From: Pantoea cypripedii
Lineage (GTDB): Bacteria; Pseudomonadota; Gammaproteobacteria; Enterobacterales; Enterobacteriaceae
DNA: 64,000 bases
NCBI RefSeq assembly: GCF_002095535.1
Contig: NZ_MLJI01000001.1
Coordinates: 1,353,832 to 1,417,831 of the forward strand
Direction: 5' to 3'
Shown here in pieces: positions 36,750 to 48,985 of the stretch. Made by a program: the position numbers and the translations under genes. The notes beneath the pieces were generated by a model. It made no database searches, was not told the DNA's origin, and saw only the letters and a program-made list of their open reading frames with translations. Each line of letters starts with the position of its first letter. Within the stretch, counting starts at the first letter, position 1.

Positions 36750-36987
36750 GCTTGATTCCCGTAGCCTCATTGCTGTGAGTATAGTGTTCCACCATTGGTT
36801 TACCGGGCGCGGCTCACGCTTTTGTCAAACTTAAAGGCATAAACCACAATAAAAGGTTATGACCCGGCAGCACAGTTTCTGCTTTACAAGGCTGGACGGC
36901 CTTTCTATAGTCGAAAGTTGCCAAAAAATAATGAAAACCATTCTAAATCAGTGTTTTTGGTTCTGATTCCTTGACAGGGTAACGGGT

Positions 36988-37953
36988 ATGACTAAAGCAG
37001 TTATCGCCATTCACGGCGGAGCGGGCGCGATCACCCGCGCGGCGATGAGCGCCGAAAAAGAGCAATATTATCGTCAGCAGCTGACGGCGATTGTCGCAGC
37101 CGGTCAGCAAATTCTCGCCGACGGCGGCAGCGCGATGGATGCGGTTACCGAAGCGGTCCGTCTGCTGGAGGAGTGTCCGTTGTTTAATGCCGGTAAAGGG
37201 GCGGTGTTTACCCACCAGGGTACGCACGAACTGGACGCCAGCATTATGGACGGCAAAACGCTGGAAGTGGGGGCGGTGGCCGGTGTTAACCATATCCGCA
37301 ATCCGATCCTGGCGGCGCGCGCGGTGCTGGAAGTCAGCCCGCATGTGTTGTTTATCGGCGCAGGTGCTGAAGCCTTTGCGACACAACAGGGGCTGGAAAT
37401 GGTGGCGGCCGATTTCTTCTCAACGCCAGAACGCTGGGAACAGTTGCAGCGGGCGCTCGGTAGCCAGCAGGCGGTGCTGGATCATGACGGTGCGGCGCAG
37501 AGCCACAGCGACGATCCGCTCGACCCCGATCGTAAATTCGGCACGGTGGGCGCTGTGGCCCTCGATCTTCATGGCAACCTGGCGGCGGCTACTTCCACCG
37601 GCGGCATGACCAACAAACAGGCCGGACGTGTCGGCGATTCACCGCTGGTGGGTGCGGGCTGCTACGCCAGCAACGACAGCGTGGCCGTCTCCTGTACCGG
37701 CACCGGCGAGGTGTTTATCCGCACGCTGGCGGCCTATGACGTGGCCGCGCAGATGCGTTACGCCGGACGTACATTACAACAGGCCAGCGCCAACGTGATA
37801 CACGATAAAGTGCAGGAGCTGGATGGCAGTGGCGGGCTGATTGCGGTGGATTGTGACGGCAACGTGGCCCTGCCGTTTAACAGCGAAGGAATGTACCGGG
37901 GATTCGCTTACGTTGGTGGTGAAGTTGAGGTAGCCATTTACCGCGACAGCTAA
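36988..37953 (+). CDS. iaaA: Isoaspartyl peptidase / L-asparaginase IaaA
   Basis: A 321-aa Ntn-hydrolase that cleaves beta-aspartyl dipeptides. The precursor is expected to cut itself before Thr186 (in DRKFGTVGAVAL), which becomes the nucleophile; IHGGAGAI at the N-terminus, GRVGDSPLVGAGCYA and SCTGTGEVFIR complete the site. First gene of an operon with gsiABCD, 9 bases before gsiA; the E. coli order is the same. Confidence 0.96.
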   Translation: MTKAVIAIHGGAGAITRAAMSAEKEQYYRQQLTAIVAAGQQILADGGSAMDAVTEAVRLLEECPLFNAGKGAVFTHQGTHELDASIMDGKTLEVGAVAGVNHIRNPILAARAVLEVSPHVLFIGAGAEAFATQQGLEMVAADFFSTPERWEQLQRALGSQQAVLDHDGAAQSHSDDPLDPDRKFGTVGAVALDLHGNLAAATSTGGMTNKQAGRVGDSPLVGAGCYASNDSVAVSCTGTGEVFIRTLAAYDVAAQMRYAGRTLQQASANVIHDKVQELDGSGGLIAVDCDGNVALPFNSEGMYRGFAYVGGEVEVAIYRDS

Positions 37954-37962
37954 GGAGCAGGC

Positions 37963-39819
<1,857 letters not shown>

Positions 39820-39888
39820 ACAGCAGCAACTCATCCGCGTCACCGGCTGGTGTCGCGTTAAGACAGGGACTACAGGAGAACCATAACG

Positions 39889-41424
39889 ATGCACAATATT
39901 ATGCGTAAAGGGGTTATCACTGCCGGGTTGTTAAGTTCGGCGCTGGCGTTACCGGCCTGGGCGGCTAAAGATGCGGTGATTGCCGTGGCCTCCACCTTCA
40001 CCACCCTCGACCCCTACGATGCCAACGATACCTTGTCGCAGGCGGTGGCGAAGTCCTTCTATCAGGGATTGTTCGGCTTCGATAAAGATATGAAGCTGAC
40101 CAATGTGCTGGCTGAAAGTTATCAAACCAGCAGCGATGGCCTGACGTACACCATCAAACTGCGTCCCAACGTCAAGTTCCAGGACGGCACCGATTTCAAC
40201 GCCGCAGCGGTGAAGGTCAACCTCGATCGCGCCAGCAATCCGGATAATCACCTCAAACGCTACAACCTGTTTAAATACGTGGCTTCAACCGAGGTGGTGG
40301 ACCCGCTGACGGTGAAAATCACCCTGAAACAGCCGTTCTCCGCCTTTATCAACAACCTTGCCCATCCGGCGGCAGTGATGATTTCTCCGGCTGCGTTGCA
40401 GAAATATGGCAAGGACATCGGTTTCCATCCGGTGGGCACCGGTCCGTTCGAATTTGTCACCTGGAATCAGACCGACTTCGTGAAAGTGAAGAAGTGGGAT
40501 GGCTACTGGAAAAAAGGTTATCCGAAGCTCGACAGCATCACCTGGCGTCCGGTGGTGGATAACAACACCCGTGCGGCGATGTTGCAGACCGGCGAAGCCA
40601 CCTTTGCGTTTCCGGTACCGTTTGAGCAGGCCAAACTGCTGGAGAAAAACAGCAAGCTCGATGTGGTCACCACGCCTTCGATTATGCAGCGTTATATCAG
40701 CCTGAACGTGACACAAAAACCGTTCGACAACCCGAAAGTGCGTGAGGCGCTGGAATATGCCATCAACCGTCAGGCACTGGCGAAAGTGGCATTTGCCGGT
40801 TATGCCACCCCGGCGACCGGCATTGTGCCCCCGGCTATCGACTTTGCGCAGACCTATCCCGCCATCGCCTACAATCCGGCCAAAGCGCGTGAATTGCTGA
40901 AAGAAGCGGGCTATCCCAACGGTTTCGAGAGCACGCTGTGGTCATCACACAACCACAGTACCGCGCAGAAAGTGTTGCAGTTCACGCAGCAGCAGCTGGC
41001 ACAGGTGGGTGTGAAGGTGAAACTGCTGGCGATGGATGCCGGTCAGCGTGCGGCGGAAGTGGAAAGCAAAGGCCAGAAAGAGAGCGGGGTACGCATGTTC
41101 TACACCGGCTGGTCCGCCTCTACCGGTGAAGCGGACTGGGCGCTGACGCCGCTGTTTGCTACCAGCTCATGGCCGCCAGCGATCTTCAACACTGCGTTTT
41201 ACAGCAATCCACAGGTGGATAAAGATCTGGCGGATGCGCTGAAAACCACCGATCGCGATCAGAAAGCCAAACTGTACAAAGATGCCCAGGACCGCATCTG
41301 GAACGATCATCCGTGGATCCCACTGGTGGTGGAACAGCTGCTGTCTGCCAATAACAAAAACCTGAGCGGTTTTTACGTCATGCCTGATACCTCATTTAAT
41401 TTTGATGAGGCCGACCTGAAGTAA
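39889..41424 (+). CDS. gsiB: Glutathione-binding protein GsiB
   Basis: A 511-aa family 5 periplasmic binding protein. The signal peptide is about 1-25 (ending LPAWA-A). The mature protein has the family stretch [36 protein letters not shown] and ERGVRMFYT-like segment [19 protein letters not shown] near the ligand pocket. Captures glutathione for GsiCD. A strong hairpin lies between it and gsiC. Confidence 0.95.
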   Translation: MHNIMRKGVITAGLLSSALALPAWAAKDAVIAVASTFTTLDPYDANDTLSQAVAKSFYQGLFGFDKDMKLTNVLAESYQTSSDGLTYTIKLRPNVKFQDGTDFNAAAVKVNLDRASNPDNHLKRYNLFKYVASTEVVDPLTVKITLKQPFSAFINNLAHPAAVMISPAALQKYGKDIGFHPVGTGPFEFVTWNQTDFVKVKKWDGYWKKGYPKLDSITWRPVVDNNTRAAMLQTGEATFAFPVPFEQAKLLEKNSKLDVVTTPSIMQRYISLNVTQKPFDNPKVREALEYAINRQALAKVAFAGYATPATGIVPPAIDFAQTYPAIAYNPAKARELLKEAGYPNGFESTLWSSHNHSTAQKVLQFTQQQLAQVGVKVKLLAMDAGQRAAEVESKGQKESGVRMFYTGWSASTGEADWALTPLFATSSWPPAIFNTAFYSNPQVDKDLADALKTTDRDQKAKLYKDAQDRIWNDHPWIPLVVEQLLSANNKNLSGFYVMPDTSFNFDEADLK

Positions 41425-41428
41425 CCCT

Positions 41429-41456
41429 TATGGCCAGCCTGCAACGGCTGGCCATA
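41429..41456 (+). other. Intra-operon hairpin between gsiB and gsiC
   Basis: TATGGCCAGCC-TGCAAC-GGCTGGCCATA is an 11-bp perfect stem with no U-run, 5 bases after the gsiB stop. It looks like an mRNA-stabilising structure that protects the binding-protein message, not a terminator. Confidence 0.65.
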
Positions 41457-41472
41457 CCGTGCAGGATTTCGC

Positions 41473-42393
41473 ATGCTGAATTATTTTCTCAAACGATTAC
41501 TGGGACTGATTCCCACGCTGCTGATTGTGGCGGTGCTGGTGTTCCTGTTTGTTCATCTGTTGCCGGGTGACCCGGCGCGGCTGATTGCCGGACCGGAAGC
41601 AGATGCCTCGGTGGTGGCGCTGGTGCGCCAGGAACTGGGGCTGGATCAACCGCTGATCCAGCAATTCTGGCATTTTATCTGGAATGCGTTGCAGGGGGAT
41701 TTTGGTCAGTCGATGGTGTCGAAACGCCCGGTTTCCGAGGAGATCGCCACGCGTTTTCTCCCCACGCTGTGGCTGACGCTGAGCAGCATGGTATGGGCGG
41801 TGGTGTTTGGTATGGCGATTGGCATCGTCTCGGCCGTCTGGCGTAATCGCTGGCCGGACCGTCTGGGTATGACGCTGGCGGTATCGGGTATCTCCTTTCC
41901 GGCGTTTGCCCTCGGTATGCTGCTGATGCAAATCTTTTCCGTCGATCTCGGTTGGTTGCCCACCGTCGGTGCCGACAGCTGGCGACATTACATTTTGCCT
42001 TCCATCACCCTCGGCGCGGCGGTGGCGGCGGTAATGGCACGCTTTACCCGCGCCTCTTTCGTCGAGGTGATGCAGGAAGATTATATGCGTACCGCGCGTG
42101 CCAAAGGGGTGCGCGAGTCGCTGGTGGTGGTCAAGCATGGGCTGCGCAATGCCATGATCCCGGTGGTGACCATGATGGGCCTGCAATTTGGTTTTTTGCT
42201 TGGCGGCTCAATTGTGGTGGAAGTGGTGTTCAACTGGCCTGGTCTGGGCCGTCTGCTGGTGGATTCGGTGGAGATGCGTGATTACCCGGTGATTCAGGCC
42301 GAGGTGTTGCTGTTTTCGCTGGAGTTCATTCTGATTAACCTGATTGTCGATATGCTGTACGCGGCGATCAACCCGGCTATTCGCTACAGGTAA
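41473..42393 (+). CDS. gsiC: Glutathione transport permease GsiC
   Basis: A 306-aa inner-membrane permease of the DppB/OppB type with six helices: [20 protein letters not shown] at the start, [20 protein letters not shown], the coupling loop [22 protein letters not shown] (key [10 protein letters not shown] type) and [19 protein letters not shown]. It partners GsiD. Confidence 0.95.
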   Translation: MLNYFLKRLLGLIPTLLIVAVLVFLFVHLLPGDPARLIAGPEADASVVALVRQELGLDQPLIQQFWHFIWNALQGDFGQSMVSKRPVSEEIATRFLPTLWLTLSSMVWAVVFGMAIGIVSAVWRNRWPDRLGMTLAVSGISFPAFALGMLLMQIFSVDLGWLPTVGADSWRHYILPSITLGAAVAAVMARFTRASFVEVMQEDYMRTARAKGVRESLVVVKHGLRNAMIPVVTMMGLQFGFLLGGSIVVEVVFNWPGLGRLLVDSVEMRDYPVIQAEVLLFSLEFILINLIVDMLYAAINPAIRYR

Positions 42394-42402
42394 GGAGTCG
42401 CA

Positions 42403-43308
42403 ATGAAAAACTGGCGACGCGAAGCGGCATTGAAAATCATGCCGACGATGACGGAGAACCGGGTACGCACGCCGTGGCGCGAATTCTGGCGGCGTTTTCG
42501 TCGTCAGAACGTGGCGATGCTGGCCGGATTGTTTGTGCTGTTGCTGATCGTGGTGGCGTTTATCGCCCCGTGGATTGCCCCGTTCGATGCGGAAAACTAT
42601 TTTGATTACGATCGTCTGAATGAAGGCCCGTCGCTGATGCATTGGTTTGGCGTGGATTCGCTCGGGCGCGACATTTTTAGCCGGGTGCTGGTCGGGACGC
42701 GTATTTCGCTGATTGCCGGTTTCTTCTCGGTGGCGATTGGTACGGTGATCGGCACCGTGCTGGGCCTGCTGGCGGGTTACTACGAAGGCTGGTGGGATCG
42801 TATCACCATGCGCGTCTGTGATGTGTTGTTTGCCTTTCCGGGCATTCTGTTGGCGATTGCCGTGGTGGCGATTATGGGTAGCGGCATGAGTAACGTGATT
42901 GTCGCGGTCGCCATTTTCAGCATCCCGGCGTTTGCGCGGCTGGTGCGGGGTAACACTCTGGTCCTGAAGCATCAGACTTATATCGAATCGGCGCGCAGCA
43001 TCGGTGCATCGGACTGGACCATCATCCTGCGCCATATCCTGCCGGGTACGGTGTCTTCGATTGTGGTCTATTTCACCATGCGTATTGGTACGTCAATCAT
43101 CACCGCGGCCAGCCTGTCCTTTCTCGGCCTGGGGGCGCAACCGCCAACGCCGGAATGGGGCGCGATGTTAAACGAAGCCCGTGCCGATATGGTGATTGCC
43201 CCGCATGTGGCGATTTTCCCCAGCCTGGCGATTTTCCTCACCGTGCTGGCGTTTAATTTGCTGGGTGACGGACTGCGCGACGCGCTGGATCCGAAACTGA
43301 AGACCTGA
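42403..43308 (+). CDS. gsiD: Glutathione transport permease GsiD
   Basis: A 301-aa DppC-type permease. The N-terminal [18 protein letters not shown] precedes the first helix; [20 protein letters not shown], the EAA-type loop [14 protein letters not shown] and [16 protein letters not shown] mark the family. Last gene of iaaA-gsiABCD; a family B repeat lies just beyond. Confidence 0.95.
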   Translation: MKNWRREAALKIMPTMTENRVRTPWREFWRRFRRQNVAMLAGLFVLLLIVVAFIAPWIAPFDAENYFDYDRLNEGPSLMHWFGVDSLGRDIFSRVLVGTRISLIAGFFSVAIGTVIGTVLGLLAGYYEGWWDRITMRVCDVLFAFPGILLAIAVVAIMGSGMSNVIVAVAIFSIPAFARLVRGNTLVLKHQTYIESARSIGASDWTIILRHILPGTVSSIVVYFTMRIGTSIITAASLSFLGLGAQPPTPEWGAMLNEARADMVIAPHVAIFPSLAIFLTVLAFNLLGDGLRDALDPKLKT

Positions 43309-43320
43309 GCATTCTTCCAG

Positions 43321-43372
43321 GTGCGCATAAATGCGCATCCTACAGCCGTAGGGTCGGGATTAATCCCGACCC
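43321..43372. repeat. REP-like double hairpin, family B
   Basis: TGCGCAT-AA-ATGCGCA (43322-43337), CCTAC-AGC-CGTAGG in the centre, then GGGTCGGGAT-TA-ATCCCGACCC (43351-43372). The same architecture as at 16334 with different stem sequences. It sits between convergent gsiD and the chemoreceptor gene and may serve as their shared 3' structure. Confidence 0.8.
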
Positions 43373-43377
43373 TATTC

Positions 43378-45042
43378 TCAGAAAGTTTCCCAGTTTTCGT
43401 TGCCGGAAGCGGCGGGGGCCTTTAATGCGCGTGGGGCCATCACAGGTGCTGCCGGACGTACCAGCACCGCCGCAGCCACCTGGCGAGCGCCGGTATTGAA
43501 GCGAGCCACGGCGGCTGACAGACGGCTGGCCTGCTGCTCCAGCGACGCCGACGCATTGGCCGATTCCTGTACCAGCGTGGCATTCTGCTGCGTCACGCGA
43601 TCCATCTCATTCACCGCCTGACCGATCTGATCAATACCACGGCTCTGCTCATCTGAGGCGGAGGCGATCTCACCCATGATGTCGGTGACGCGGGTAACCG
43701 CGCTGACAATTTCCTGCATGGTGTCACCGGCGCTGCTGACCTGCTGCGAACCGAGATCGACGCGCTGCACCGAGTTCTCAATCAACAGCTTGATCTCCTT
43801 CGCCGCCTGCGCACTGCGCTGGGCAAGGTTGCGTACTTCACCGGCGACCACAGCAAAACCGCGTCCCTGTTCTCCGGCGCGCGCTGCTTCAACTGCGGCG
43901 TTCAGCGCCAGAATATTGGTCTGGAAAGCGATGCCATCGATCACGCTGGTGATATCGGCGATCTTTTTCGAGCTATCCGCGATATCACGCATGGTCTTCA
44001 CCACACCCTCGACCACGTTACCGCCTTTATCCGCGGTGTCGGAGGCGGTTTTCGCCAGCTGTGTGGCCTGACGGGCGTTATCGGCGTTCTGTTTCACCGT
44101 GGCGGTAAGCTGCTCCATACTGGCGGCGGTTTCTTCCAGTGAAGCGGCCTGCTGTTCGGTGCGCGCGGAGAGATCGTTATTACCGGTGGCGATTTCGGTC
44201 ACGCTGCTGAAAATCGCGTCGGCGCTGTCACGCACGTTGCTGACGGTACTCAGCAATGCCTGTTGCATATGGTTCAGGCTGGTGGCGAGTGCGGCCATTT
44301 CGCTGCGTCCCTCCACCTGCAAGGTGCCGGACAGGTCGCCTTCCGCGAAGCGCTCCATCTGCTGTTGCAGCAACTTCATCGGTGTCAGCAGGATGCGGCG
44401 CACCAGCACCCATACGGCCACCAGCATCAGCAGCACCACCAGCGTCATCACCCCGACCATGGTCATCATGCGGTGATAAGTGCTTTCATTCTGGGCATTG
44501 CCTTGCTCCAGCAGCTCGACATTCTGCGCCCGCCACTGTTTGTAGGCATCTTCGAGATCGTCCTGCGCCTGCTGGGCATCCAGATTGCCGTAGGAAGGAT
44601 AATCGTTAGCTTTCAGGAATACCGCAGACTGCTGCAACAGATTGGCCATTGCGGTGAACTTCGCTTCAACCAGCGTTGCAGCGGCATCACTTTGCCCGGC
44701 GATGCGTGGCAGATTCTTATACTGAGTGAAGTGCTGCTGCGCTTCATCCAGCGACGCCCCGGCGGCGGTTAACAACTTGTCGATGGCGGCCAGCGAGGCG
44801 GCATCGGTTTGCTTCTTCAGAATACGAATGGCGACGCGGTTAATGGTGACACGGGTTTTGACCAGCGTTTGCCAGCCGTCGGCCAGTTCACGTTGCTGGT
44901 GAGAGAGTTGATCGCTGGTGGTGAAGTTTCGTTGTCCTGAAATTAATGAGGTTAAAAACAGGGAGCCGGAAACGGCCTGCATGGCTGTGAACACCACCAG
45001 AATCATGATGATGGCGGTCACGACTTTCATTCTTTTAAGCAT
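43378..45042 (-). CDS. Methyl-accepting chemotaxis protein, Tsr-like
   Basis: A 554-aa chemoreceptor. TM1 is about 7-30, a four-helix periplasmic domain follows, TM2 about 192-215, then HAMP and the signalling hairpin (tip [31 protein letters not shown]). Arg64, Asn68, Arg69 and Arg73 in [11 protein letters not shown] fall at the same numbers as the amino-acid-binding residues of E. coli Tsr, so an amino acid ligand is likely. It ends in NWETF, the tether for CheR/CheB, which only the high-abundance receptors carry. The start MLKRMKVVT matches Tsr (MLKRIKIVT); the open frame upstream is not used. Confidence 0.94.
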   Translation of the reverse strand: MLKRMKVVTAIIMILVVFTAMQAVSGSLFLTSLISGQRNFTTSDQLSHQQRELADGWQTLVKTRVTINRVAIRILKKQTDAASLAAIDKLLTAAGASLDEAQQHFTQYKNLPRIAGQSDAAATLVEAKFTAMANLLQQSAVFLKANDYPSYGNLDAQQAQDDLEDAYKQWRAQNVELLEQGNAQNESTYHRMMTMVGVMTLVVLLMLVAVWVLVRRILLTPMKLLQQQMERFAEGDLSGTLQVEGRSEMAALATSLNHMQQALLSTVSNVRDSADAIFSSVTEIATGNNDLSARTEQQAASLEETAASMEQLTATVKQNADNARQATQLAKTASDTADKGGNVVEGVVKTMRDIADSSKKIADITSVIDGIAFQTNILALNAAVEAARAGEQGRGFAVVAGEVRNLAQRSAQAAKEIKLLIENSVQRVDLGSQQVSSAGDTMQEIVSAVTRVTDIMGEIASASDEQSRGIDQIGQAVNEMDRVTQQNATLVQESANASASLEQQASRLSAAVARFNTGARQVAAAVLVRPAAPVMAPRALKAPAASGNENWETF

Positions 45043-45140
45043 CCTGGTATCTCTGCGCAAAAAGGGGCGTGTACAGAGGTTATCGGTGTAAAAGAAAGGC
45101 GCTTTACTGTCGGCAGAAAATAATTTCGGCGGAAAATGAT

Positions 45141-45163
45141 TCCCCCATGACGGGCATGGGGGA
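45141..45163 (-). terminator. Probable terminator of rimO
   Basis: TCCCCCATG-ACGGG-CATGGGGGA (9-bp stem) 11 bases past the rimO stop; the following bases on that strand are only moderately U-rich. Confidence 0.55.
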
Positions 45164-45173
45164 GGAGGGGAGG

Positions 45174-46532
45174 TTAGATGCGGCTGCCCCACAGGTCGTA
45201 CTCATCAGCGTGCTCGACTTTGACGCGCACCACATCGCCGACCTTCACCTGACGATCGCCATTCAGGTACACCGCGCCGTCGATTTCCGGTGCATCGGCC
45301 ATGCTGCGGCCTACGGCACCTTCTTCATCCACTTCATCGATGATCACCAGAATTTCGCGACCAATCTTCTCTTGCAGACGTTCTGCGGAAATCTTCTGCT
45401 GCAGCTGCATAAAGCGATCGAAACGTTCCTGTTTCACATCGTCCGGCACCGGGTCCGGTAACTGGTTGGCAGTGGCACCTTCAACCGGGCTGTACTGGAA
45501 GCATCCGACGCGGTCAAGGCGCGCTTCCTTCAGGAAGTCGAGCAGCATCTGGAAATCTTCTTCTGTTTCACCCGGGAAACCGACGATAAAGGTCGAACGC
45601 AGCGTCAGCTCCGGGCAGATTTCACGCCAGCGTTTAATGCGTTCCAGCGTGCGTTCTACAGCACCCGGGCGCTTCATCAGCTTAAGAATACGCGGGCTGG
45701 CGTGTTGCAGCGGGATATCCAGGTACGGCAGGAGTTTACCTTCCGCCATCAGTGGGATGACATCATCTACGTGCGGGTAAGGATAGACATAATGCAGACG
45801 CACCCAGACGCCGAGTTTTGCCAGCTGTTCACACAGGCTAACCATGCTGGTTTTGACCGGCGAGCCATTCCAGAAACCGGTACGGTGCTTCACATCCACG
45901 CCATAAGCGGAGGTATCCTGGGAGATCACCAGCAGCTCTTTCACGCCCGCTTCCACCAGACGTTTGGCTTCATCCAGTACCGAACCAATCGGGCGGCTAT
46001 CAAGATCGCCACGCATCGACGGAATGATGCAGAAGGTGCAGCGATGGTTGCAGCCTTCAGAAATTTTCAGGTAAGCGTAGTGACGTGGCGTCAGTTTCAC
46101 GCCCTGCTGCGGCACCAGGCTCAGGAACGGGTTGTGTTCCGGCTTTGGCACATAGTGATGCACATGCGACAGCACCTGCTCATAGCTGTGCGGTCCGGTG
46201 ATTTCCAGCACTTTCGGGTGAACTTCACGGATCTGATCCACTTTGGCACCCAGGCAGCCGGTCACGATCACTTTGCCGTTCTCGTTCAGCGCTTCACCAA
46301 TCGCTTCCAGGGATTCCTGCACGGCGCTGTCGATAAATCCACAGGTGTTGACGATGACGATCTCCGCATCATCGTAGCGTGGGACCACGTCATAGCCTTC
46401 AGTACGCAGCTCCGTCAGGATACGCTCTGAATCGACAAGGTTTTTTGGACAGCCTAAAGAGATAAATCCTACTTTAGGTGGAAGAGTCGTCGACTTTTCC
46501 AATACGTTGTCAGGTGTTTTGTTATGGGACAT
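45174..46532 (-). CDS. rimO: Ribosomal protein uS12 methylthiotransferase RimO
   Basis: A radical-SAM enzyme that adds a methylthio group to the conserved Asp of ribosomal protein S12. A 452-aa protein with three N-terminal cysteines for the auxiliary cluster (Cys28, Cys64, Cys93), the radical-[11 protein letters not shown] (Cys161, 165, 168) and a C-terminal TRAM domain ([16 protein letters not shown] onward). It starts MSHNKTPDN; about ten residues longer at the N-terminus than recalled E. coli RimO. Confidence 0.96.
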   Translation of the reverse strand: MSHNKTPDNVLEKSTTLPPKVGFISLGCPKNLVDSERILTELRTEGYDVVPRYDDAEIVIVNTCGFIDSAVQESLEAIGEALNENGKVIVTGCLGAKVDQIREVHPKVLEITGPHSYEQVLSHVHHYVPKPEHNPFLSLVPQQGVKLTPRHYAYLKISEGCNHRCTFCIIPSMRGDLDSRPIGSVLDEAKRLVEAGVKELLVISQDTSAYGVDVKHRTGFWNGSPVKTSMVSLCEQLAKLGVWVRLHYVYPYPHVDDVIPLMAEGKLLPYLDIPLQHASPRILKLMKRPGAVERTLERIKRWREICPELTLRSTFIVGFPGETEEDFQMLLDFLKEARLDRVGCFQYSPVEGATANQLPDPVPDDVKQERFDRFMQLQQKISAERLQEKIGREILVIIDEVDEEGAVGRSMADAPEIDGAVYLNGDRQVKVGDVVRVKVEHADEYDLWGSRI

Positions 46533-46974
46533 TGCTCATTTTCCGGTTCTAAGCAGGAATGGCGCGAGATTCTACAGATGGACAAACAAAAATTATACTC
46601 CTATATGTGCAGATCAAGTGATAAGCAGACACCGGGAACTGACCCAGGGGTGCTAACCAGGGGCAGAAAGACAATTGCAGCTTATCTTTCATCTCGGGGG
46701 GCTGTTGACTGTTCCGGGGTAATTCATAAGGAATTTTGCGAAAAAATATGACGCAAATAATGTTTTGAGGAAAAAGTTATTTTTTATTAATGTCATTTGT
46801 TCTAAATTTCGCATGATAATGATGCACGCTGTGCATAAGTGTTTGATTAGTGATTTTGTACGCAATTTACTATTGCGAATTACCATCTTCGTTAAAATTA
46901 AAACCCCTCTGAATCGGGACCGGAGTGTCCTTGCGTAGTCATATAAGAAGTTAAACTTAACAAAAGGATTCGTT
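46533..46974. other. AT-rich intergenic stretch upstream of the toxin-like gene
   Basis: About 440 bases visibly poorer in G+C than the flanking genes, especially 46740-46900. I see no supported gene; the open frames on either strand give low-complexity or unfamiliar peptides and lack good ribosome sites. It must hold the rimO promoter and that of the downstream gene. Base composition suggests acquired DNA. Confidence 0.5.
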
Positions 46975-47460
46975 ATGTCTTACAGTTGTTATTTCATTCT
47001 TAATCGTCGTGAGTTCTCAACATTGCATTGTCCTGGTATAGGAACATTCAGAGCATTTTCCGGGCAGGGTGAGGGGCGTAACAACCCTGACATGACACAT
47101 GTCACTAATATTGGACCTTTGCTCAGAGGGCGTTATTTTATTGTTGAACGTCCTGTTGGAGGTACACTTGGACCAATAAAGGAAATGTTCTATCGTGACA
47201 TCTACGGTACTGACCGCTCAAAATGGTTTGCTCTCTATCGGGATGATGGAAAAATTGATGATTGGACGTTTACGCAAGGCATAAAACGCGGAGGTTTCCG
47301 CTTGCATCCTGTCGGGCCAAGGGGATTGAGTGAAGGGTGTATCACCCTCACAAGTCAGGCACAATTTGAATATCTTCATGATAGGTTGATTGCAGCAGGT
47401 GCAATGATTAACATCCCAGGAAGTAAGCTGAAAGCCTACGGTACGGTAAAGGTATATTGA
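46975..47460 (+). CDS. DUF2778 / Tlde1-like L,D-transpeptidase domain protein (candidate type VI effector)
   Basis: A 161-aa protein without a signal peptide. His111, Ser119 and Cys122 in LHPVGPRGLSEGCITL form the HxxxxxxxSxGC pattern of YkuD-like L,D-transpeptidases, in the compact arrangement of DUF2778 proteins such as Tlde1, a type VI secretion effector that damages peptidoglycan. The N-terminus MSYSCYFILN and SGQGEGRNNPDMT (substrate-side loop) fit the family. AAGGA 7 bases before ATG. The AT-rich setting and the small membrane protein directly downstream fit a toxin/immunity pair. No type VI structural genes are in the window, so delivery is inferred. Confidence 0.75.
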   Translation: MSYSCYFILNRREFSTLHCPGIGTFRAFSGQGEGRNNPDMTHVTNIGPLLRGRYFIVERPVGGTLGPIKEMFYRDIYGTDRSKWFALYRDDGKIDDWTFTQGIKRGGFRLHPVGPRGLSEGCITLTSQAQFEYLHDRLIAAGAMINIPGSKLKAYGTVKVY

Positions 47461-47694
47461 ATGAAGAAAATCGTCCTGTTTATCCTGGTTTTTTTAGGCT
47501 GCTTTTATGGCTCTGTTAACCTTCTTTCCTTCGTGATTCCGATGCGGTTCTTTTATATTCTGGGAAATTGGCTTAATCAGGACGGGGTAGATAATACACT
47601 TGATTTGGTGTTCTATGTTAATGCTGGCTTATCAGTGTTCATTTCAGCTGCTCTGGCGTTATTAGCTTGTAATTTGTGGGTTGGAAAAAATTAG
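47461..47694 (+). CDS. Small membrane protein, possible immunity partner
   Basis: A 77-aa protein with two hydrophobic segments: residues about 3-27 (IVLFILVFLGCFYGSVNLL, signal-like) and about 50-73 (VFYVNAGLSVFISAALALLAC). Its ATG begins right after the TGA of the transpeptidase-like gene, so the two are co-transcribed and coupled. A membrane protein facing the periplasm would be well placed to neutralise a cell-wall enzyme. I do not recognise a family; the immunity role comes from context alone. Confidence 0.6.
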   Translation: MKKIVLFILVFLGCFYGSVNLLSFVIPMRFFYILGNWLNQDGVDNTLDLVFYVNAGLSVFISAALALLACNLWVGKN

Positions 47695-47792
47695 AATCCA
47701 TTTTTTATTTACCTATCGAGGCCTGATGATTGCAATCATATTGTCTTTCTCATAAGTGGGGGTGTTGAGAAAATGACGTGGTTATATAAAAA

Positions 47793-47960
47793 GTGATTCA
47801 GACGATTGGGGTTCTTTTTGGTAATCTAATCCCTCTCGCTGCGATTTTTTTAGGTGGTATCTTCTTCGTCATTTTTATCCCTGGATATGCTGTGTTACTG
47901 ACTGTTATTTGGGCCGTAGTTGTACTGGTAATCGATATCCGTTACTCGAAATGGTATTAA
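47793..47960 (+). CDS. 55-aa two-helix membrane protein candidate
   Basis: A GTG-started frame encoding 55 residues, nearly all hydrophobic (TIGVLFGNLIPLAAIFLGG, IPGYAVLLTVIWAVVVLVI) and ending DIRYSKWY. An in-frame TAA precedes the GTG by one codon. A tiny ATG frame of seven codons at 47773-47796, preceded by GTTGAGAAA, ends in a TGA overlapping this GTG (GTGA), which would allow coupled translation. Its composition resembles the preceding small membrane protein, so it may be another orphan immunity-type or membrane peptide. It lacks its own ribosome site. Confidence 0.35.
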   Translation: MIQTIGVLFGNLIPLAAIFLGGIFFVIFIPGYAVLLTVIWAVVVLVIDIRYSKWY

Positions 47961-48343
47961 TTAGCGAGTCAGTGAAACCCCATTTTTCTTAGGTTGAAAA
48001 TAGTGAAGGAGAAGTTTTTATACCAGTCGGGTGTGGCGCCATGGGGAGCCAGAGGCTGACAAATAAAAATCCATCACAGTGACTCTGGGTGCAAGGGAAA
48101 TTGTATAGCCAGTTGTCAGGCTTTTTGCCAGGCTATGAATGCGGCTTACCACGCGGGATGTGGGCAAAGTCGCGGGCTGGGTGAGGGTAACCGCAGCGCT
48201 GGCGGGGTTGTCTTCCCCAGGCTATTTTGCTTAAATCCCCGGTTGGAATTTATAAGTGATTATCGATATTAGAAAAAAATGTGCGTCGCTGACGGTGAAT
48301 CCCTCACTGCCAGGGCCGAAGTGGATAATGTGAGAGCAGAGAA
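47961..48343. other. Intergenic stretch before the carbonic anhydrase gene
   Basis: About 380 bases with no coding sequence I can support. It moves from AT-rich to ordinary composition around 48.1 kb, which may mark the edge of the accessory patch. The promoter of the carbonic anhydrase gene must lie near its end. Confidence 0.4.
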
Positions 48344-48979
48344 ATGAAAGAGATCATCAAAGGTTTTCTGAGTTTTCAACAGAATGTGTTCCCTGAAAGG
48401 AAGGATCTTTTCAAAAGCCTGGCGTCCAACCAAAATCCCAAAGCCCTGTTTATCTCCTGCTCAGACAGCCGTCTGGTGCCGGAACTGGTTACGCAGCAGG
48501 AGCCTGGCCAGCTGTTCGTTATCCGTAATGCCGGTAATATTGTGCCGTCATTCGGACCGGAACCAGGCGGTGTCTCTGCCACTATCGAATACGCGGTCGT
48601 GGCGCTGGGTGTGAGCGAAATCATCATTTGCGGCCACTCCAACTGTGGCGCGATGAAAGCGATCGCCGAATGTTCCTGCATGGATACCATGCCAGCGGTG
48701 GAGCACTGGCTGCGTTATGCCGATGCCGCGCGTGCGGTGGTGGAAAACAAAAAGTACGACACGCCGGAAACCAAGCTGACCGAGATGGTAAAAGAGAACG
48801 TCATCGCGCAGCTGCACAATATCAAAACTCACCCGTCTGTTGCGGTGGCGCTGCGTAAGAAAACGCTGCGCCTGCATGGCTGGGTTTATGATATTGAGAG
48901 CGGCAAAATTATGGCGCTGACTAAAGGGGGCGACGAGTTTGTTTCCCTGTCAGATAATCCTGAAACCTGCTTCGAATAA
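48344..48979 (+). CDS. Beta-carbonic anhydrase (CynT-like)
   Basis: Interconverts CO2 and bicarbonate. A 211-aa enzyme with zinc ligands Cys39, His98 and Cys101 (SCSDSR and CGHSNCGAM) and the Asp41-Arg43 dyad. [19 protein letters not shown] and [11 protein letters not shown] match E. coli CynT more closely than Can. CynT belongs to the cyanate operon, but no cyanase gene is next to it here, so it may serve as a general anhydrase. Confidence 0.92.
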   Translation: MKEIIKGFLSFQQNVFPERKDLFKSLASNQNPKALFISCSDSRLVPELVTQQEPGQLFVIRNAGNIVPSFGPEPGGVSATIEYAVVALGVSEIIICGHSNCGAMKAIAECSCMDTMPAVEHWLRYADAARAVVENKKYDTPETKLTEMVKENVIAQLHNIKTHPSVAVALRKKTLRLHGWVYDIESGKIMALTKGGDEFVSLSDNPETCFE

Positions 48980-48985
48980 TCCTCT

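Noticed and set aside
46524..46751. 75-codon open frame on + strand starting inside the rimO start
   Set aside because: It begins within rimO on the other strand, has no ribosome site and gives an unfamiliar, Cys/Ser/Lys-mixed peptide.
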